Assembly: GCF_045207785.1 (NCBI RefSeq)
Contig: NZ_CP108776.1
Coordinates: 2,790,001 to 2,854,000, forward strand
Direction of reading: 5' to 3'
Source: Embleya sp045207785
Lineage (GTDB): Bacteria > Actinomycetota > Actinomycetes > Streptomycetales > Streptomycetaceae
DNA: 64,000 nucleotides
Both the position numbers and the translations under genes were made by a program. The notes beneath the pieces were generated by a model. That model was not told the origin of the DNA, searched no databases, and saw nothing but the letters and a program-made list of their open reading frames with translations. This document shows positions 1-9,500 of this stretch, in pieces. Positions within the stretch are counted from its first letter, which is position 1. The number at the start of each line of letters is the position of its first letter.

Positions 1-396
1 CCTCCAGGACGGATACCCGTTACCGGCAAAACCGGCCATGGTCATGCCATTGGCCTGCCGCGTCTCCTGCGCCTGCTCACAAGCCGCCTGGGTCGACGGT
101 CGCTCGTTGCGACGCGTCGCTGCTGCCTGCTCGCCTTGCCACGGACCCTCGGCGCCGACCGCCAGACCGAGACCTGAGGTGCCCGCCGCTGCGGACACGC
201 CACTGCCGTTGCCACGCAGTCGCGCGGCGGCGGTGATCAGGGCATCGGTCCTGGCATAGGACAGATCCACGGGGAGTCCGGCGAGACCGGACTTGGACAG
301 GGACGGAGCGGCATGCGACAGCTTGGCGGAGCCCACCGACACCACGACCGGAGTGGCGGCGAACGCCTGACGCTGGGTTTTCAAGATGCTGATCAC
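1..396 (-). CDS. Unidentified open frame, partial (runs off left edge)
   Basis: A GTG-start frame stays open for 132 codons to the window edge. An AAGGAGG Shine-Dalgarno lies at 405-411, 8 nt before the start, which argues for translation. The N-terminus reads VISILKTQRQAFAA; the rest is rich in Ala, Ser and Gly and has one Cys, and I recognise no domain. Third-position G+C is about 77% by my count, well below the >90% of neighbouring genes, so coding bias is weak. In mycobacteria whiB7 follows uvrD2, but the four-Cys WhiB signature is absent here in every minus frame I read. It may be a genuine short gene, or part of a long translated leader of a wblC/whiB7 gene lying left of position 1. Confidence 0.4.
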   Translation of the reverse strand, partial: MISILKTQRQAFAATPVVVSVGSAKLSHAAPSLSKSGLAGLPVDLSYARTDALITAAARLRGNGSGVSAAAGTSGLGLAVGAEGPWQGEQAAATRRNERPSTQAACEQAQETRQANGMTMAGFAGNGYPSWR

Positions 397-460
397 GACG
401 GTCACCTCCTTCCGAGAGGGCTTCGGGGGAACACCGCAGGGGTGTTTCCAGGTTTCATGG

Positions 461-493
461 ACGAGCACGGTCGAACGTTCCGACCGTGCTCGT
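461..493 (-). terminator. Hairpin after uvrD2
   Basis: Perfect 13-bp inverted repeat (461-473 and 481-493) with a 7-nt loop, about 80 nt past the uvrD2 stop codon. There is no clear U-run, which is usual in high-G+C actinomycetes. A smaller 6-bp hairpin follows at 430-446. Its outer arm overlaps the expected transcription start of the promoter at 495-534. Confidence 0.55.
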
Positions 494-494
494 G

Positions 495-534
495 AGCGTA
501 GATGCGGTTTGGAGCGGGACGCAAACGATTTATT
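495..534 (-). promoter_or_regulatory. Candidate WhiB7/WblC-type promoter
   Basis: Read on the minus strand: an A/T-rich block AATAAAT (534-528), then CG and T, then -35 TTGCGT (524-519), an 18-nt spacer and -10 TACGCT (500-495). WhiB7-dependent promoters are known for an A/T-rich motif a few bases before the -35 element, and the mycobacterial whiB7 promoter has this arrangement. Such an A/T block is rare in DNA of this composition. The transcript would start near 488 and run leftwards into the open frame at 396. Confidence 0.45.
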
Positions 535-571
535 GCATGGTCCTCGTCACGTGAGGGAAACCCCTCGAATC

Positions 572-2746
572 TCACGCCCCGTCCGGAACGATTTCCGGCT
601 CCGGGACGCCCTCGAACTCGTCGGGATCCGACTCGATGGCGAGCTCGTGACCGGCACACAACGCGAGCACGTCGTCACCGAAGCGCTCCAGTTTGGTCCG
701 GCTCACTCCCGGAATCGCCGCGAGCTGGCGCTCGTTGAGCGGCCGGACCTCCGCGATCGCGGTCAGCGTCGCGTCGGTGAAGATGACGAACGCGGGCTGG
801 CTGTGCTCCGTCGCGCGCTCGAGCCGCCACTGGTGCAGTTGCTCGAACAGGTACGCGTCGACATCCGACGGGCAGTCCAGACACCGGCCGATCTTGCGCT
901 CCGCGGCGTCCTGGAGCGCCTTGGCGCAAACCCGGCACCGCACGGGGCCGACCTTGCGTCGTGGCCGGACCGTTCCGTCCGGACCGCGGCCGGCACCCGG
1001 CGAACGGAACGCGTCGGGGCGCGCAGAGCCGGTGCCGCGCAGGCCGTCGAGAAAGCGGGAGGGGTTGCGCCCGCGCCCGCCCGGCGTGCGCGAGAGCGCC
1101 CACGACAGGGTGAGGTGCTCGCGGGCCCGGGTCACCCCGACGTAGAGCAGCCTGCGCTCCTCCTCGATCTTGGCCGCGGTGTCCGCGTAGGCGATCGGCA
1201 TCATGCCCTCGTTGAGCCCGACCAGGAACACCGCGTCCCACTCGAGCCCCTTGGCCGCGTGCAGCGACGCGAGCGTGACGCCCTCGACCGTCGGCGCGTG
1301 CTGCGCGTTGGCCCGCTCGGCCAGCTCGACGGTGAAGTCGCGCAGCGTCGCGTCGGGCCACTTCACCGCGAACTCCTCGGCGAGCCGAAGCAGCGCGGCC
1401 ACCGATTCCCACTTCTCCCGCGCCTGGCCGGATCCGGCGGGCGGCTCGGCGCTCCACCCGGTGTTGCCCAGCACCGCGCGCACCTCGGCCGGCAGGTGTG
1501 CCGGCTCCGGATCGGATCCGGACGAGATCGCGTGCGCGCGCAGGAACCCCATCGCCTGCCGGACCTCCGGCCGCTCGAAGAACCGCTCGGCGCCCTTGAG
1601 CAGATAGGCCACGGACTGGTCCGCGAGCGCCTGTTCGTACGACTCGGACTGCGAGTTGGTCCGAAACAGCACGGCGATCTCGGCCGGCCGCACACCGTCG
1701 TCGATCAGCTTGCGGATCTGCTTCGCGGTGCTCTCCGCCTCGGCCTGTTCGTCGGAATGCTCGACGAAGCGCGGGTCCGGGCCCTCGCCGCGCTGCGAGA
1801 TCAGTTCGAGGCGGTGCTTGGCGGCCTCGCCGGTGGCGTGCGCGAGCAGCCGGTTGGCCAGGCCCACGACCTGCGGGGTCGAGCGGTAGTCCCGGACCAG
1901 CTCGACCAGCCGCGCGCCCGGGTGCCGGCGGCGGAAGCCGAGCAGGTAGGCGGGCGTCGCGCCGGTGAACGAGTAGATCGTCTGGCTCGCGTCGCCGACC
2001 ACGCACAGACTGCGGGCCCGGTCCGCCCACAGGTCGAGCAGCCGCTGCTGGAGCGGGTTGACGTCCTGGTACTCGTCGACGGTGAAGTGCCGGTATTGCG
2101 CCTGGACCGCCTCGCGGACCTCGGGCCGGTCGTCGAGCAGCCCGATCGTCAGCAGCAGCACGTCCTCGAAGTCCATCCGGCCCTGGCCGGACTTGATCTT
2201 CTCGTAGGCGGCGTACACGTGCGCGATCTCGGCGGCCTCGCGCGGCGGCTTGCGGCCGGCCTCGAGCAGCGCGCGCGGGTAGTCGTCGGGCGCGGTCTGG
2301 GTGGCCTTGGACCACTCGATCTCGCTCGTGATGTCGCGCAGCTCGGTCCGGTCCGCGCGCAGCCGGCAGTGCTGCACGGCGTCCCGGACCAGGGCGATCT
2401 TGGTCTCGACGAGTTGCGGCGGCGGGCCGGCGAAGACTTTCGGCCAGAAGTAGTGCAGTTGCCGCAGCGCGGCCGCGTGGAACGTCCGCGCCTGGACGCC
2501 GGGGACGCCCAGGTCGCGCAGTCGGCCGCGCATCTCCCCCGCGGCGCGAGCCGTGAAGGTGACCGCGAGCGTCTGGGTGGGCTGCATCGCGCCGGTGAGC
2601 ACGCCGTAGGCGATCCGGTGGGTGATCGCGCGCGTCTTGCCGGTGCCCGCGCCGGCCAGCACGCACACGGCGCCGTCGACGGCCTCGGCCACCTGCCGCT
2701 GCTCGGGATCGAGCGCGTCGAGGACGTCGTCGGGGGAAGCGATCAT
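572..2746 (-). CDS. uvrD2: ATP-dependent DNA helicase UvrD2 (superfamily I)
   Basis: 724 residues. Walker A GAGTGKT lies near residue 35 and Walker B with VDEYQD near residue 230, followed by the remaining UvrD/Rep motifs. A tetracysteine motif (C-x2-C ... C-x2-C, about residues 600-622) and a C-terminal HRDC domain (motif IPGVSRTKLERFGDDVL) are the combination that distinguishes UvrD2 from UvrD1/PcrA. It is a 3'-5' DNA translocase for repair and replication. The start ATG at 2746 has GAGAGGA 7 nt upstream. It diverges from mrx1 across 151 bp, the same pairing as in mycobacteria. Confidence 0.95.
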   Translation of the reverse strand: MIASPDDVLDALDPEQRQVAEAVDGAVCVLAGAGTGKTRAITHRIAYGVLTGAMQPTQTLAVTFTARAAGEMRGRLRDLGVPGVQARTFHAAALRQLHYFWPKVFAGPPPQLVETKIALVRDAVQHCRLRADRTELRDITSEIEWSKATQTAPDDYPRALLEAGRKPPREAAEIAHVYAAYEKIKSGQGRMDFEDVLLLTIGLLDDRPEVREAVQAQYRHFTVDEYQDVNPLQQRLLDLWADRARSLCVVGDASQTIYSFTGATPAYLLGFRRRHPGARLVELVRDYRSTPQVVGLANRLLAHATGEAAKHRLELISQRGEGPDPRFVEHSDEQAEAESTAKQIRKLIDDGVRPAEIAVLFRTNSQSESYEQALADQSVAYLLKGAERFFERPEVRQAMGFLRAHAISSGSDPEPAHLPAEVRAVLGNTGWSAEPPAGSGQAREKWESVAALLRLAEEFAVKWPDATLRDFTVELAERANAQHAPTVEGVTLASLHAAKGLEWDAVFLVGLNEGMMPIAYADTAAKIEEERRLLYVGVTRAREHLTLSWALSRTPGGRGRNPSRFLDGLRGTGSARPDAFRSPGAGRGPDGTVRPRRKVGPVRCRVCAKALQDAAERKIGRCLDCPSDVDAYLFEQLHQWRLERATEHSQPAFVIFTDATLTAIAEVRPLNERQLAAIPGVSRTKLERFGDDVLALCAGHELAIESDPDEFEGVPEPEIVPDGA

Positions 2747-2818
2747 CGGCCCATCCTCTCAGGCATCCCGGACGGCCGAGGTCGGTTGTCCACAGGCGCC
2801 CGGGATGTGCACAGGTGT

Positions 2819-2844
2819 GGAATCAAACGCGCGGTCCGCACGTT
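2819..2844 (+). promoter_or_regulatory. SigR-type promoter of mrx1
   Basis: GGAAT at 2819-2823, exactly 18 nt, then GTT at 2842-2844. This matches the SigR consensus (GGGAAT, N18, GTT) except for T at the first base. Transcription would start near 2851, about 45 nt before the mycoredoxin start. SigR controls thiol-oxidative stress genes, which fits the gene product. Confidence 0.65.
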
Positions 2845-2897
2845 TGGGCCTTCGACAGCCGTTCCCGGTCCGGGCGAACACAAAGGAGTGCATGACG

Positions 2898-3149
2898 ATG
2901 TCGGCCCCCGTGACGATGTACAGCACGACGTGGTGCGGCTACTGCCGCAGGCTCAAGAGCCAGATGGAGCGCGAAGGCATCGCCTACACCGAGGTGAACA
3001 TCGAGCAGGACCCCGAGTCGGCCGACTTCGTGATGAGCGTCAACGGTGGCAACCAGACCGTTCCGACCCTGCTCTTCGCCGACGGGACCGCGCTGACCAA
3101 CCCGAGCCTGGCCCAGGTCAAGGAGAAGGTCGCGGCCGCGGCGGCCTGA
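2898..3149 (+). CDS. mrx1: Mycoredoxin (glutaredoxin-like)
   Basis: 83 residues, thioredoxin fold. The active-site motif WCGYC near residues 13-17 and the cis-Pro motif QTVPT match mycoredoxin 1, which reduces protein-mycothiol mixed disulfides in the cytoplasm. The ATG at 2898 is preferred over that at 2892 because AAGGAG (2883-2888) is 9 nt before 2898 but only 3 nt before 2892. Located beside uvrD2, as in mycobacteria. A SigR-type promoter precedes it and a strong terminator follows. Confidence 0.9.
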   Translation: MSAPVTMYSTTWCGYCRRLKSQMEREGIAYTEVNIEQDPESADFVMSVNGGNQTVPTLLFADGTALTNPSLAQVKEKVAAAAA

Positions 3150-3169
3150 CCCGGCCCCTCGCACGCACC

Positions 3170-3199
3170 CGGCCCGCGACGGACGTCCGTCGCGGGCCG
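3170..3199. terminator. Bidirectional terminator between mrx1 and nudC
   Basis: Perfect 30-bp palindrome (two 15-bp arms, no spacer), centred between 3184 and 3185, in the gap between two convergent genes. It should terminate transcription from both sides. Confidence 0.75.
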
Positions 3200-3222
3200 T
3201 GCCGTGTCCGCAGTGAGCGCCG

Positions 3223-4143
3223 CTACCAGTGGTTGCCCTCGTCCAGCGGCTCGCCGTACCACTTCTCGATCAGGTGCCGGGCGATCGAGAGCGTGCCCGG
3301 CAGCAACACCTCGCCCGCGTCGATCGCCTCCTTCAACTGGGTGCGACCGAACCACCGGGCCTCGGCGATCTCCTCGCCGTCCACCCGCACCCGGTCGTCG
3401 ACCGCGTACGCGATGAAGCCCAGCATCAGGCTGGAGGGGAACGGCCACGGCTGGCTCGCGACGTACTCGGTGGACGCCGTGACGACGCCGACCTCCTCGT
3501 GCAGCTCGCGCGCGACGGCCTGTTCGAGCGACTCGCCGGGCTCGACGAAGCCGGCGAAGGTCGAGAACCGCTTCTCCGGCCAGCTCGGCTGGCGGCCGAG
3601 CAGGCATCGGTCGTCGCGATCCAGGACGAGCATGATCACGGCCGGATCGGTCCGCGGGTAGTGCTCGGCGCCGCACGCCGGGCAGCGCCGCACGTGCCCC
3701 GCCGCGGCCGACTCGGTCGGCTGCCCGCAGCGCGCGCAGAAGGTGTGCGTGCGGTGCCAGTTCTGCAGCCCGGTCGCGTGCACGAGCAGTCCGGCGTCCC
3801 GGTCGTCCAGGAGTGTGCCGAGCGTGTAGAGGTTGCCCTCGCGGACCCCCTCCGCGGGCTCGGGCAGGTCCTCCGCGGCGATCGCGAAGTAGGCCACGCC
3901 GGCCGGGTCGACGCCGAGCAGGTAGCGCTCGCCGTCCGGGGCGTCCGCCGAGCCGACCAGGACCAGGTGTGGTGCGCCCTCCTCGCCGAACCAGTGCGCC
4001 CGGCCCGGCGCCAGCACCAGGACGCGGGTCTCGGGCCTGTGCCACGCCCGGTCCAACCACGCCTCGTCCAGGCGGTGCTCGGCCGCGCGGTCGAGTTCGG
4101 ATCGGGCCAGGGCCTGCCCCGCGGCAGGCTTGGGGTGGATCAA
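3223..4143 (-). CDS. nudC: NAD(H) pyrophosphatase NudC (NUDIX)
   Basis: 306 residues from a TTG start at 4143, with GGGAGG about 8 nt upstream. A Cys4 zinc ribbon (CARCGQ ... CPACG) precedes the NUDIX box (GFVEPGE ... RELHEEVGV). The NudC signature SQPWPFPSSLM follows. The family hydrolyses NADH to NMNH and AMP and can remove NAD caps from RNA. Upstream sequence stays open in this frame but has no homology-like features, so the short TTG form is chosen. Convergent with mrx1. Confidence 0.9.
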   Translation of the reverse strand: MIHPKPAAGQALARSELDRAAEHRLDEAWLDRAWHRPETRVLVLAPGRAHWFGEEGAPHLVLVGSADAPDGERYLLGVDPAGVAYFAIAAEDLPEPAEGVREGNLYTLGTLLDDRDAGLLVHATGLQNWHRTHTFCARCGQPTESAAAGHVRRCPACGAEHYPRTDPAVIMLVLDRDDRCLLGRQPSWPEKRFSTFAGFVEPGESLEQAVARELHEEVGVVTASTEYVASQPWPFPSSLMLGFIAYAVDDRVRVDGEEIAEARWFGRTQLKEAIDAGEVLLPGTLSIARHLIEKWYGEPLDEGNHW

Positions 4144-4377
4144 CTGACGTCCCTCCCGGATCGTTCGCCGTTCCGTCGCCGCGAGGCCCTCCCCAAGTGG
4201 GCGGCCCCGGGTGGGTGGCGGCCTCCGCGCCCTCGGGCGGCAGCGGCTTCCCCACCTTCTCATCGACCCGACGGCGGCCGTCGCCGGGTGGTGGGGACCC
4301 GCCCCGGGACCGGGCCGGCGGTCGGACGCGCGGCGATGAATCCGCGTTCGCCGGCCGTGCGGGGTTACCGTCGGCCG

Positions 4378-5232
4378 ATGACCACGTTGCGCGTCGCGAC
4401 CTTCAATCTTCTCCACGGCATGGACCTCGCCGACGGCGAGTCCCGTCCCGACCGGCTGCGGACCGCGCTCGCCGATCTGGACGCCGACATCGTGGCGCTC
4501 CAGGAGGTCGACCGACATCAGGGGCGCTCGGGCGGCGCCGACCAGGCCGCGCTCGCGGCCGAGGCGCTGGGGATGTCGCAGTGGCGGTTCCTGGCCTCCG
4601 TACACGGGGTCCCGGCGCCCGTGGCGGGATGGACCGAGGACGAGCCGGATCCGGCCGAGCGCCGGGTGTACACGGCCGGCGAGCGTGGCGAGGGTGGTCC
4701 CGCGTACGGCATCGCGCTGCTGTCCCGGCTGCCCGTCTCGCGCTGGCGGGTCCGGCGCTTCCCGGCCGCGCCGCTGAGCCTGCCGCTGCGGGTGCAGGGG
4801 CGCCCGGGGCTCACCCGGGTGCCGGACGAGCCGCGCGGCGTGCTCGCGGCGGTCGTCGAGGGGCCGCGCGGCCCGTTCACCGTGCTCGCGGCGCATCTGT
4901 CGTTCGTGCCCGGCTGGAACATCTCGCAGCTCGCCCGGATCCGCCGCTCCACCGCCGACCTGCCCGGCCCGCAACTCCTGCTCGGCGACTTCAACCTGCC
5001 CGGGCGGATCCCGCAGGCGGTCGTGGGGCGACGCGGCCGCGGCGCGGGGGCCGGCGCGGTGCGATGGCGCTCGCTGGCGCGCGTGCCCACCTATCCCTCG
5101 TATCACCCGCGCGTGCAATTCGACCATGTGCTCGGGCACGGCATCGGGCCGGACGCGGTCCGCCGCACCGAAGCCGTCCGCCTGGGCGTCTCGGACCACT
5201 GCGCGCTCGTGGTCGAACTGGAGGTGGGCTGA
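4378..5232 (+). CDS. Endonuclease/exonuclease/phosphatase-family hydrolase
   Basis: 284 residues. Conserved EEP motifs are in order: TFNLLHG near the N-terminus, ALQEVD (catalytic Glu), GDFNLP (Asp/Asn) and a C-terminal SDHCAL (catalytic His). There is no signal peptide, so it is probably a cytoplasmic metal-dependent phosphodiesterase or nuclease. The substrate cannot be read from sequence. It diverges from nudC and converges with the PP2C gene 18 nt away. Confidence 0.85.
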   Translation: MTTLRVATFNLLHGMDLADGESRPDRLRTALADLDADIVALQEVDRHQGRSGGADQAALAAEALGMSQWRFLASVHGVPAPVAGWTEDEPDPAERRVYTAGERGEGGPAYGIALLSRLPVSRWRVRRFPAAPLSLPLRVQGRPGLTRVPDEPRGVLAAVVEGPRGPFTVLAAHLSFVPGWNISQLARIRRSTADLPGPQLLLGDFNLPGRIPQAVVGRRGRGAGAGAVRWRSLARVPTYPSYHPRVQFDHVLGHGIGPDAVRRTEAVRLGVSDHCALVVELEVG

Positions 5233-5250
5233 GCTCGGCCGGAAAAGCGC

Positions 5251-6411
5251 TCAGGCGCTCAGCTGCGCCCCGCGCAGCCCGTCCTGGCGAACGACCACGG
5301 GCGCGTACTGCAACAGCACCATCGCCGCGTCGTCCTGAAGCGGGTGGCCCACGTGCCGCCGCACGTCCGCCTCCAGGCGGTCGAGGGTGTCCTCGACACC
5401 GGGCAGGCTGTCGGGCGCGCGGTCCGGCAGCGGATAGAACTCGCCGGCGGCATTGCGCGCCTCGATGATCCCGTCCGTGTAGAGCAACAGGCGGTCCTCG
5501 GGCAGCAACGGCACCCGCAGCACCGGCAGCTCCAGCTTGCGCAGGTCCAGGATGCCCAGCGGCGGGGTCGGCGTCGGCGGGTCGAGCGCCTCGGCGTGCG
5601 CCGAGCGCAGCAGCAGCGGCGACGGGTGACCGCAGTTGAGGATGTCCACGCACGCCTGGTCGTTCGGGAAGCCGAGCAGGATCAGCGTGACGAACTCCTC
5701 GTCGTCCTCGCCGAGCCGACGCTCCAGGCTCGCCGAGAGTCGGCGGGCGACGCCCTGCAACTCCTCCTCCTCGTACGCGGCCTCGCGGAAGGCGCTGAGC
5801 ACCGCGGCGGCGGTCCGGACCGCGCCGAGCCCCTTCCCCCGCACGTCGCCGATCGCAACCCGGATGCCGAACGGTGTCGGCACGACCTCGTACAGGTCCC
5901 CGCCGATCCGCGCCTCGGCCGCCGCCGCGCGGTAGCGCACCCCGACCGTGAGCGAGCCCATGTGCTGCGGCACCTGGGGCAGCAGCACCTCCTGGGCGGC
6001 CTCCGCGACGCTGCGCACCTCCTTGATGGTGCGTTCCTGGCGCATGCGCACGTGCACGCCCGCCCACGCGGTCGTGGTCACGAGCCCGATCGACACGAGT
6101 GTCACGTACGGTTCGCCGCCGCCGCGGCCCTGACCGAGCGCGGCGAGCCCCAACGCCACCACGGCCGCGACGACCCCGGTGACGAGCGGCCCGCGCGGGG
6201 CCGTCTGGGTGAGGCCGGACAGCGCGGGCGCGACCGCGAGCAGCGGACCCACGTGCACGTTCTCGGGCGTCCCGGCGGCCAGCACGACCACCGCGAGGAT
6301 CAGCAGGAAGGGCAGCAGGCGCAGGATCAGGCCGATCACGGGCAGCAGCGGGCGGTCTCCCTCGACGCCGACGCGGCGCAACGCCCGTCTCGTTCGTGCT
6401 GGTCCGCGCAC
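5251..6411 (-). CDS. Membrane-bound SpoIIE-type PP2C phosphatase
   Basis: 386 residues from a GTG start; the start is uncertain and a later one is possible. Two or three hydrophobic segments within about residues 25-125 are followed by a PP2C/SpoIIE domain. The metal-binding aspartates are in RIGGDLYEV, GDVRGKG and LLLYTDGIIEA. Such phosphatases usually dephosphorylate anti-sigma-factor antagonists. No sensor domain other than the membrane segments is visible, and no anti-sigma partner is encoded nearby. Lies downstream of the AdnB-like gene on the same strand after 116 bp. Confidence 0.85.
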   Translation of the reverse strand: MRGPARTRRALRRVGVEGDRPLLPVIGLILRLLPFLLILAVVVLAAGTPENVHVGPLLAVAPALSGLTQTAPRGPLVTGVVAAVVALGLAALGQGRGGGEPYVTLVSIGLVTTTAWAGVHVRMRQERTIKEVRSVAEAAQEVLLPQVPQHMGSLTVGVRYRAAAAEARIGGDLYEVVPTPFGIRVAIGDVRGKGLGAVRTAAAVLSAFREAAYEEEELQGVARRLSASLERRLGEDDEEFVTLILLGFPNDQACVDILNCGHPSPLLLRSAHAEALDPPTPTPPLGILDLRKLELPVLRVPLLPEDRLLLYTDGIIEARNAAGEFYPLPDRAPDSLPGVEDTLDRLEADVRRHVGHPLQDDAAMVLLQYAPVVVRQDGLRGAQLSA

Positions 6412-6527
6412 CGGTGTTGGTCCCGTCCCGTTCGAAGTCCGCCGTACTCCCGATTCTCATAAACCATACGAGTGTCGGAATCCGGCCGCATCGGACCCGT
6501 CCTCACCGGACCCGGGTTTCCCCGATG

Positions 6528-9500
6528 TCACACACCTCCGCCCTCGGCCGGATCATCACCGTCCGTGAACAACTGTTCCAATTCGATGCGACCCGGAAGG
6601 CCCTTGGGCCGGACGAGTTCACCGGTGCGCACATACAGGAACGCCGCCGAGACCTGTTCGAGCGGCACCTGCGCGTATTCGGCCCACGCGAGCCGGTACA
6701 CCGCGAGTTGGAGCGGGTCCGCGTTCTGGACCCGGTTGGTCTTCCAGTCCACGACCTCGAAGCCGTCGCCCTCGCGATAGACCGCGTCGATCCGGCCGCG
6801 TACGATCCGACCGCCGAGGAAGAGCTGGAACGGCGCCTCGACGCGGTGCGGGGCGCGCTGCGCGTACGGCGTGCGCAGGAACGCGTCCTGGAGCGCGAGC
6901 AGGTCGGCCTCGTCGGTGATCTCCTCGTCGGCCGCGCCCGGCAGGTCGTCGGGTTCCAGCAGCGGGCGTTCGCCGAAGAGCGACTCGACCCACGCGTGGA
7001 AGCGTGTGCCGCGCCGGGCCGCGGGGGCCGGCGGGCGCGGCATCGGCCGGGCCAGCTCGCGCGCGAGGCCGTCGGGGTCGGCCGACAGCCGCAGCATCTG
7101 GGACGCGGACAGCGTCGCGGGCAGCGGTACCTCGCGCACCCCGGACCGGCCGCGGCGCAGTTCCTCGGCCAACCGGATCAGGTCGCGGTCCCACGACTCG
7201 ATCAACGCCACCTCCTCCGGGCCGGGCTCGAACCGGGCGGGGCCGTCGACGACCGGGTGCTCGGCGCGTACCCGGTCGGAGTGCTCGCGGGCGCCCTCGT
7301 TGCCGCGCGAGGGCTCGTCGTGCGGCGGCGGTTCGGGGGCCTCGTCGCGGATGTCCTCCGGCGGCTCGTCCCATTCCGGGTCCTCGGGCACGTAGGCGTC
7401 GTACACCTCGACCGGCACCTGCTCCCCCTGCGGCCCGACCGCCTCCCCTTCCGCCTCCTCCACCGAGGGGTGCTCCACGGCGTGGTCGACCCGCCGGGCG
7501 GCGTCGCGCCGCGCCAGCTCGGCGAGCACCGCGTCGGCCGCGCGCCGGCGCTCGATCAGCGCGGTCGCGTCCAGCGGGAGCGGCCACGCGTGTTCGGCGG
7601 CGGCGTCCAGGTGCGGGTTGACCGGTTCGTCGGGTTCGGGCGTCCAGACCTCGACGCTGCCGTTGCCGGCCGCGCAGTGCTCGTGCAGGCGGGTGAGGAA
7701 CTCCGACGGGCCGCGCGGCTTCTTCTGGGTGGGGCCCCACCAGTGGCCGGACGCGATCAGCAGCTGCTTGGGCCGGGTGAAGGTCACGTAGCCCAGCCGC
7801 AGCTCCTCGGTCACCTGGTGTTCGCGCATCGCGGCGTCGAACGCCTTGAAACCCTTGGGGGTCGGGTCCGGCAGCACCGCGAGGGCCTCGGCGTCGCCGC
7901 GCAGCGGGTGCGGCAGCGCCTTGCCGTTGGTGATCCATTTGGTCTGCGTGCGCACGCTCGGGAAGACGCCCTCGACCAGGCCCGGCACGACGACGACCTC
8001 CCATTCCAGGCCCTTGGACTTGTGCGCGGTGAGCACCTTCACCGAGTCGCCGGCGTTGGGCAGGCTGCCGTCCAGGCCCTTGTCGTGCTCGGCGGCGGTG
8101 CGCAGGAAGGCCAGGAAAGCGGTGACCGAGGGGTCGCCGTCCAGATCCGCGAAGCCCGCCGCGATGTCCAGGAAGGCGTGCAGCGTCTCGCGGCGGCGGG
8201 CGGCGAGCGCGCCGGGCGACGCGGACAACTCGACCTCCAGGCCGGTGGTGCCGAGCACCCGGTGCAGCAGGTCCATCAGCGGTTCGCCCAGGTGTCGGCG
8301 CAGCTCGCGGATCTCCGTGGCCATCCGCGCGAACCGGCGGCGGGCCTCGGCCGAGAACGGCAGGTGCTCACCGGGGTCGGCCAGCGCGTCGGACAGCGAG
8401 ACCACCTCGGTGGGGTCGATCCCGGCGACCGCCTCCTCCAGGCGCGCGTCGGCGTCGTCGTCGCCGGCCCGCTCGACCCGGACCAGTTCGGCCGCCCGGC
8501 GACCCAGCAGGGCCAGGTCGCGCGCGCCGATCCGCCAGCGCGGCCCGGCCAGCAGCCGCACCAGGGCGGAGTTGGCGGTGGGGTCGTCGAGCACCTCGCA
8601 GATCGCGACCAGGTCGGCCACCTCGGGCAGGTGCAGCAGCCCGGACAGGCCGACCACCTCGACGGGGATGTCGCGCAGCACGAGGGCCGCGTGGATGTCG
8701 GCGAAGTCCGCCGCGGTGCGCGCGAGCACGGCGACGCCGCCGGGGGTGATCGGGTCGCCGTTCTTGTCCGGGACGGTGTCGATCGCGACCTTGATCCGGT
8801 CGGCGAGCCAGTCGATCTCGTCGCGGTGGGTGGGCAGCAGCGCGGCGACGGCCCAGCCCTCGCCCTCGGCTCCGGGCCCGGCCCGCAGCGCCTCGACGCC
8901 GCTCTCCGGGGTGCGCAGCGGCGCGGAGAGGTCGTTGGCGAAGGCCAGGATCCGCCCGCCGCTGCGCCGGTTCTCGGACAGCGAGTAGCGGTCGGCGGGG
9001 GTGCCGTCGCGGTGCGGGAAGTGCACGGGGAAGTCGTGGATGTTGGCCACGGACGCGCCGCGCCAGCCGTAGATGGCCTGGCACGGGTCGCCGACCGCGG
9101 TGACCGGGTGGCCGAGCCCGAACAGGCCCTGGAGCAGCACGCGCTGGGCGACGGAGGTGTCCTGGTACTCGTCCAGGAGCACGACCCGGTAGGTGTCGCG
9201 CAGGATCTCGCCGACCTCGGGCCGCTCCCCCGCGATCCGCGCGGCGTAGGCGATCTGGTCGCCGAAGTCGAGCAGGTCGCGGCCGCTCTTGGCCTTGGCG
9301 TACGCCTCGACCAGGCGCGCGAGGTCGAGCCGGTGCCGGGCCGCGTCGGCGGCCTTGCGCGCGCCGGCGGAGGGCTTCGGGGCGGCCTCGACGTCGGCGA
9401 CGAACGCCTCGTCCCAGGCCCGCAGGCGTTCGATCGGCACGAGGTGCTCGGCCAGCTCGCCGCCCAGGTGCAGCACCTCGGCGACCACGTCGGGCAGTCG

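Noticed and set aside
1..396. WhiB7 protein itself
   Set aside because: No four-Cys signature or GVWGG motif in any minus frame that I read, though position beside uvrD2 suggested it.
386..3661. 1091-codon plus-strand open frame across the uvrD2 region
   Set aside because: It is antisense to uvrD2, whose helicase motifs are complete. Long empty frames opposite genes are normal at this G+C content.
4143..5199. Long N-terminal extension of nudC
   Set aside because: The frame is open but overlaps the divergent EEP gene and its extra residues look like antisense translation; TTG 4143 has a good ribosome site.
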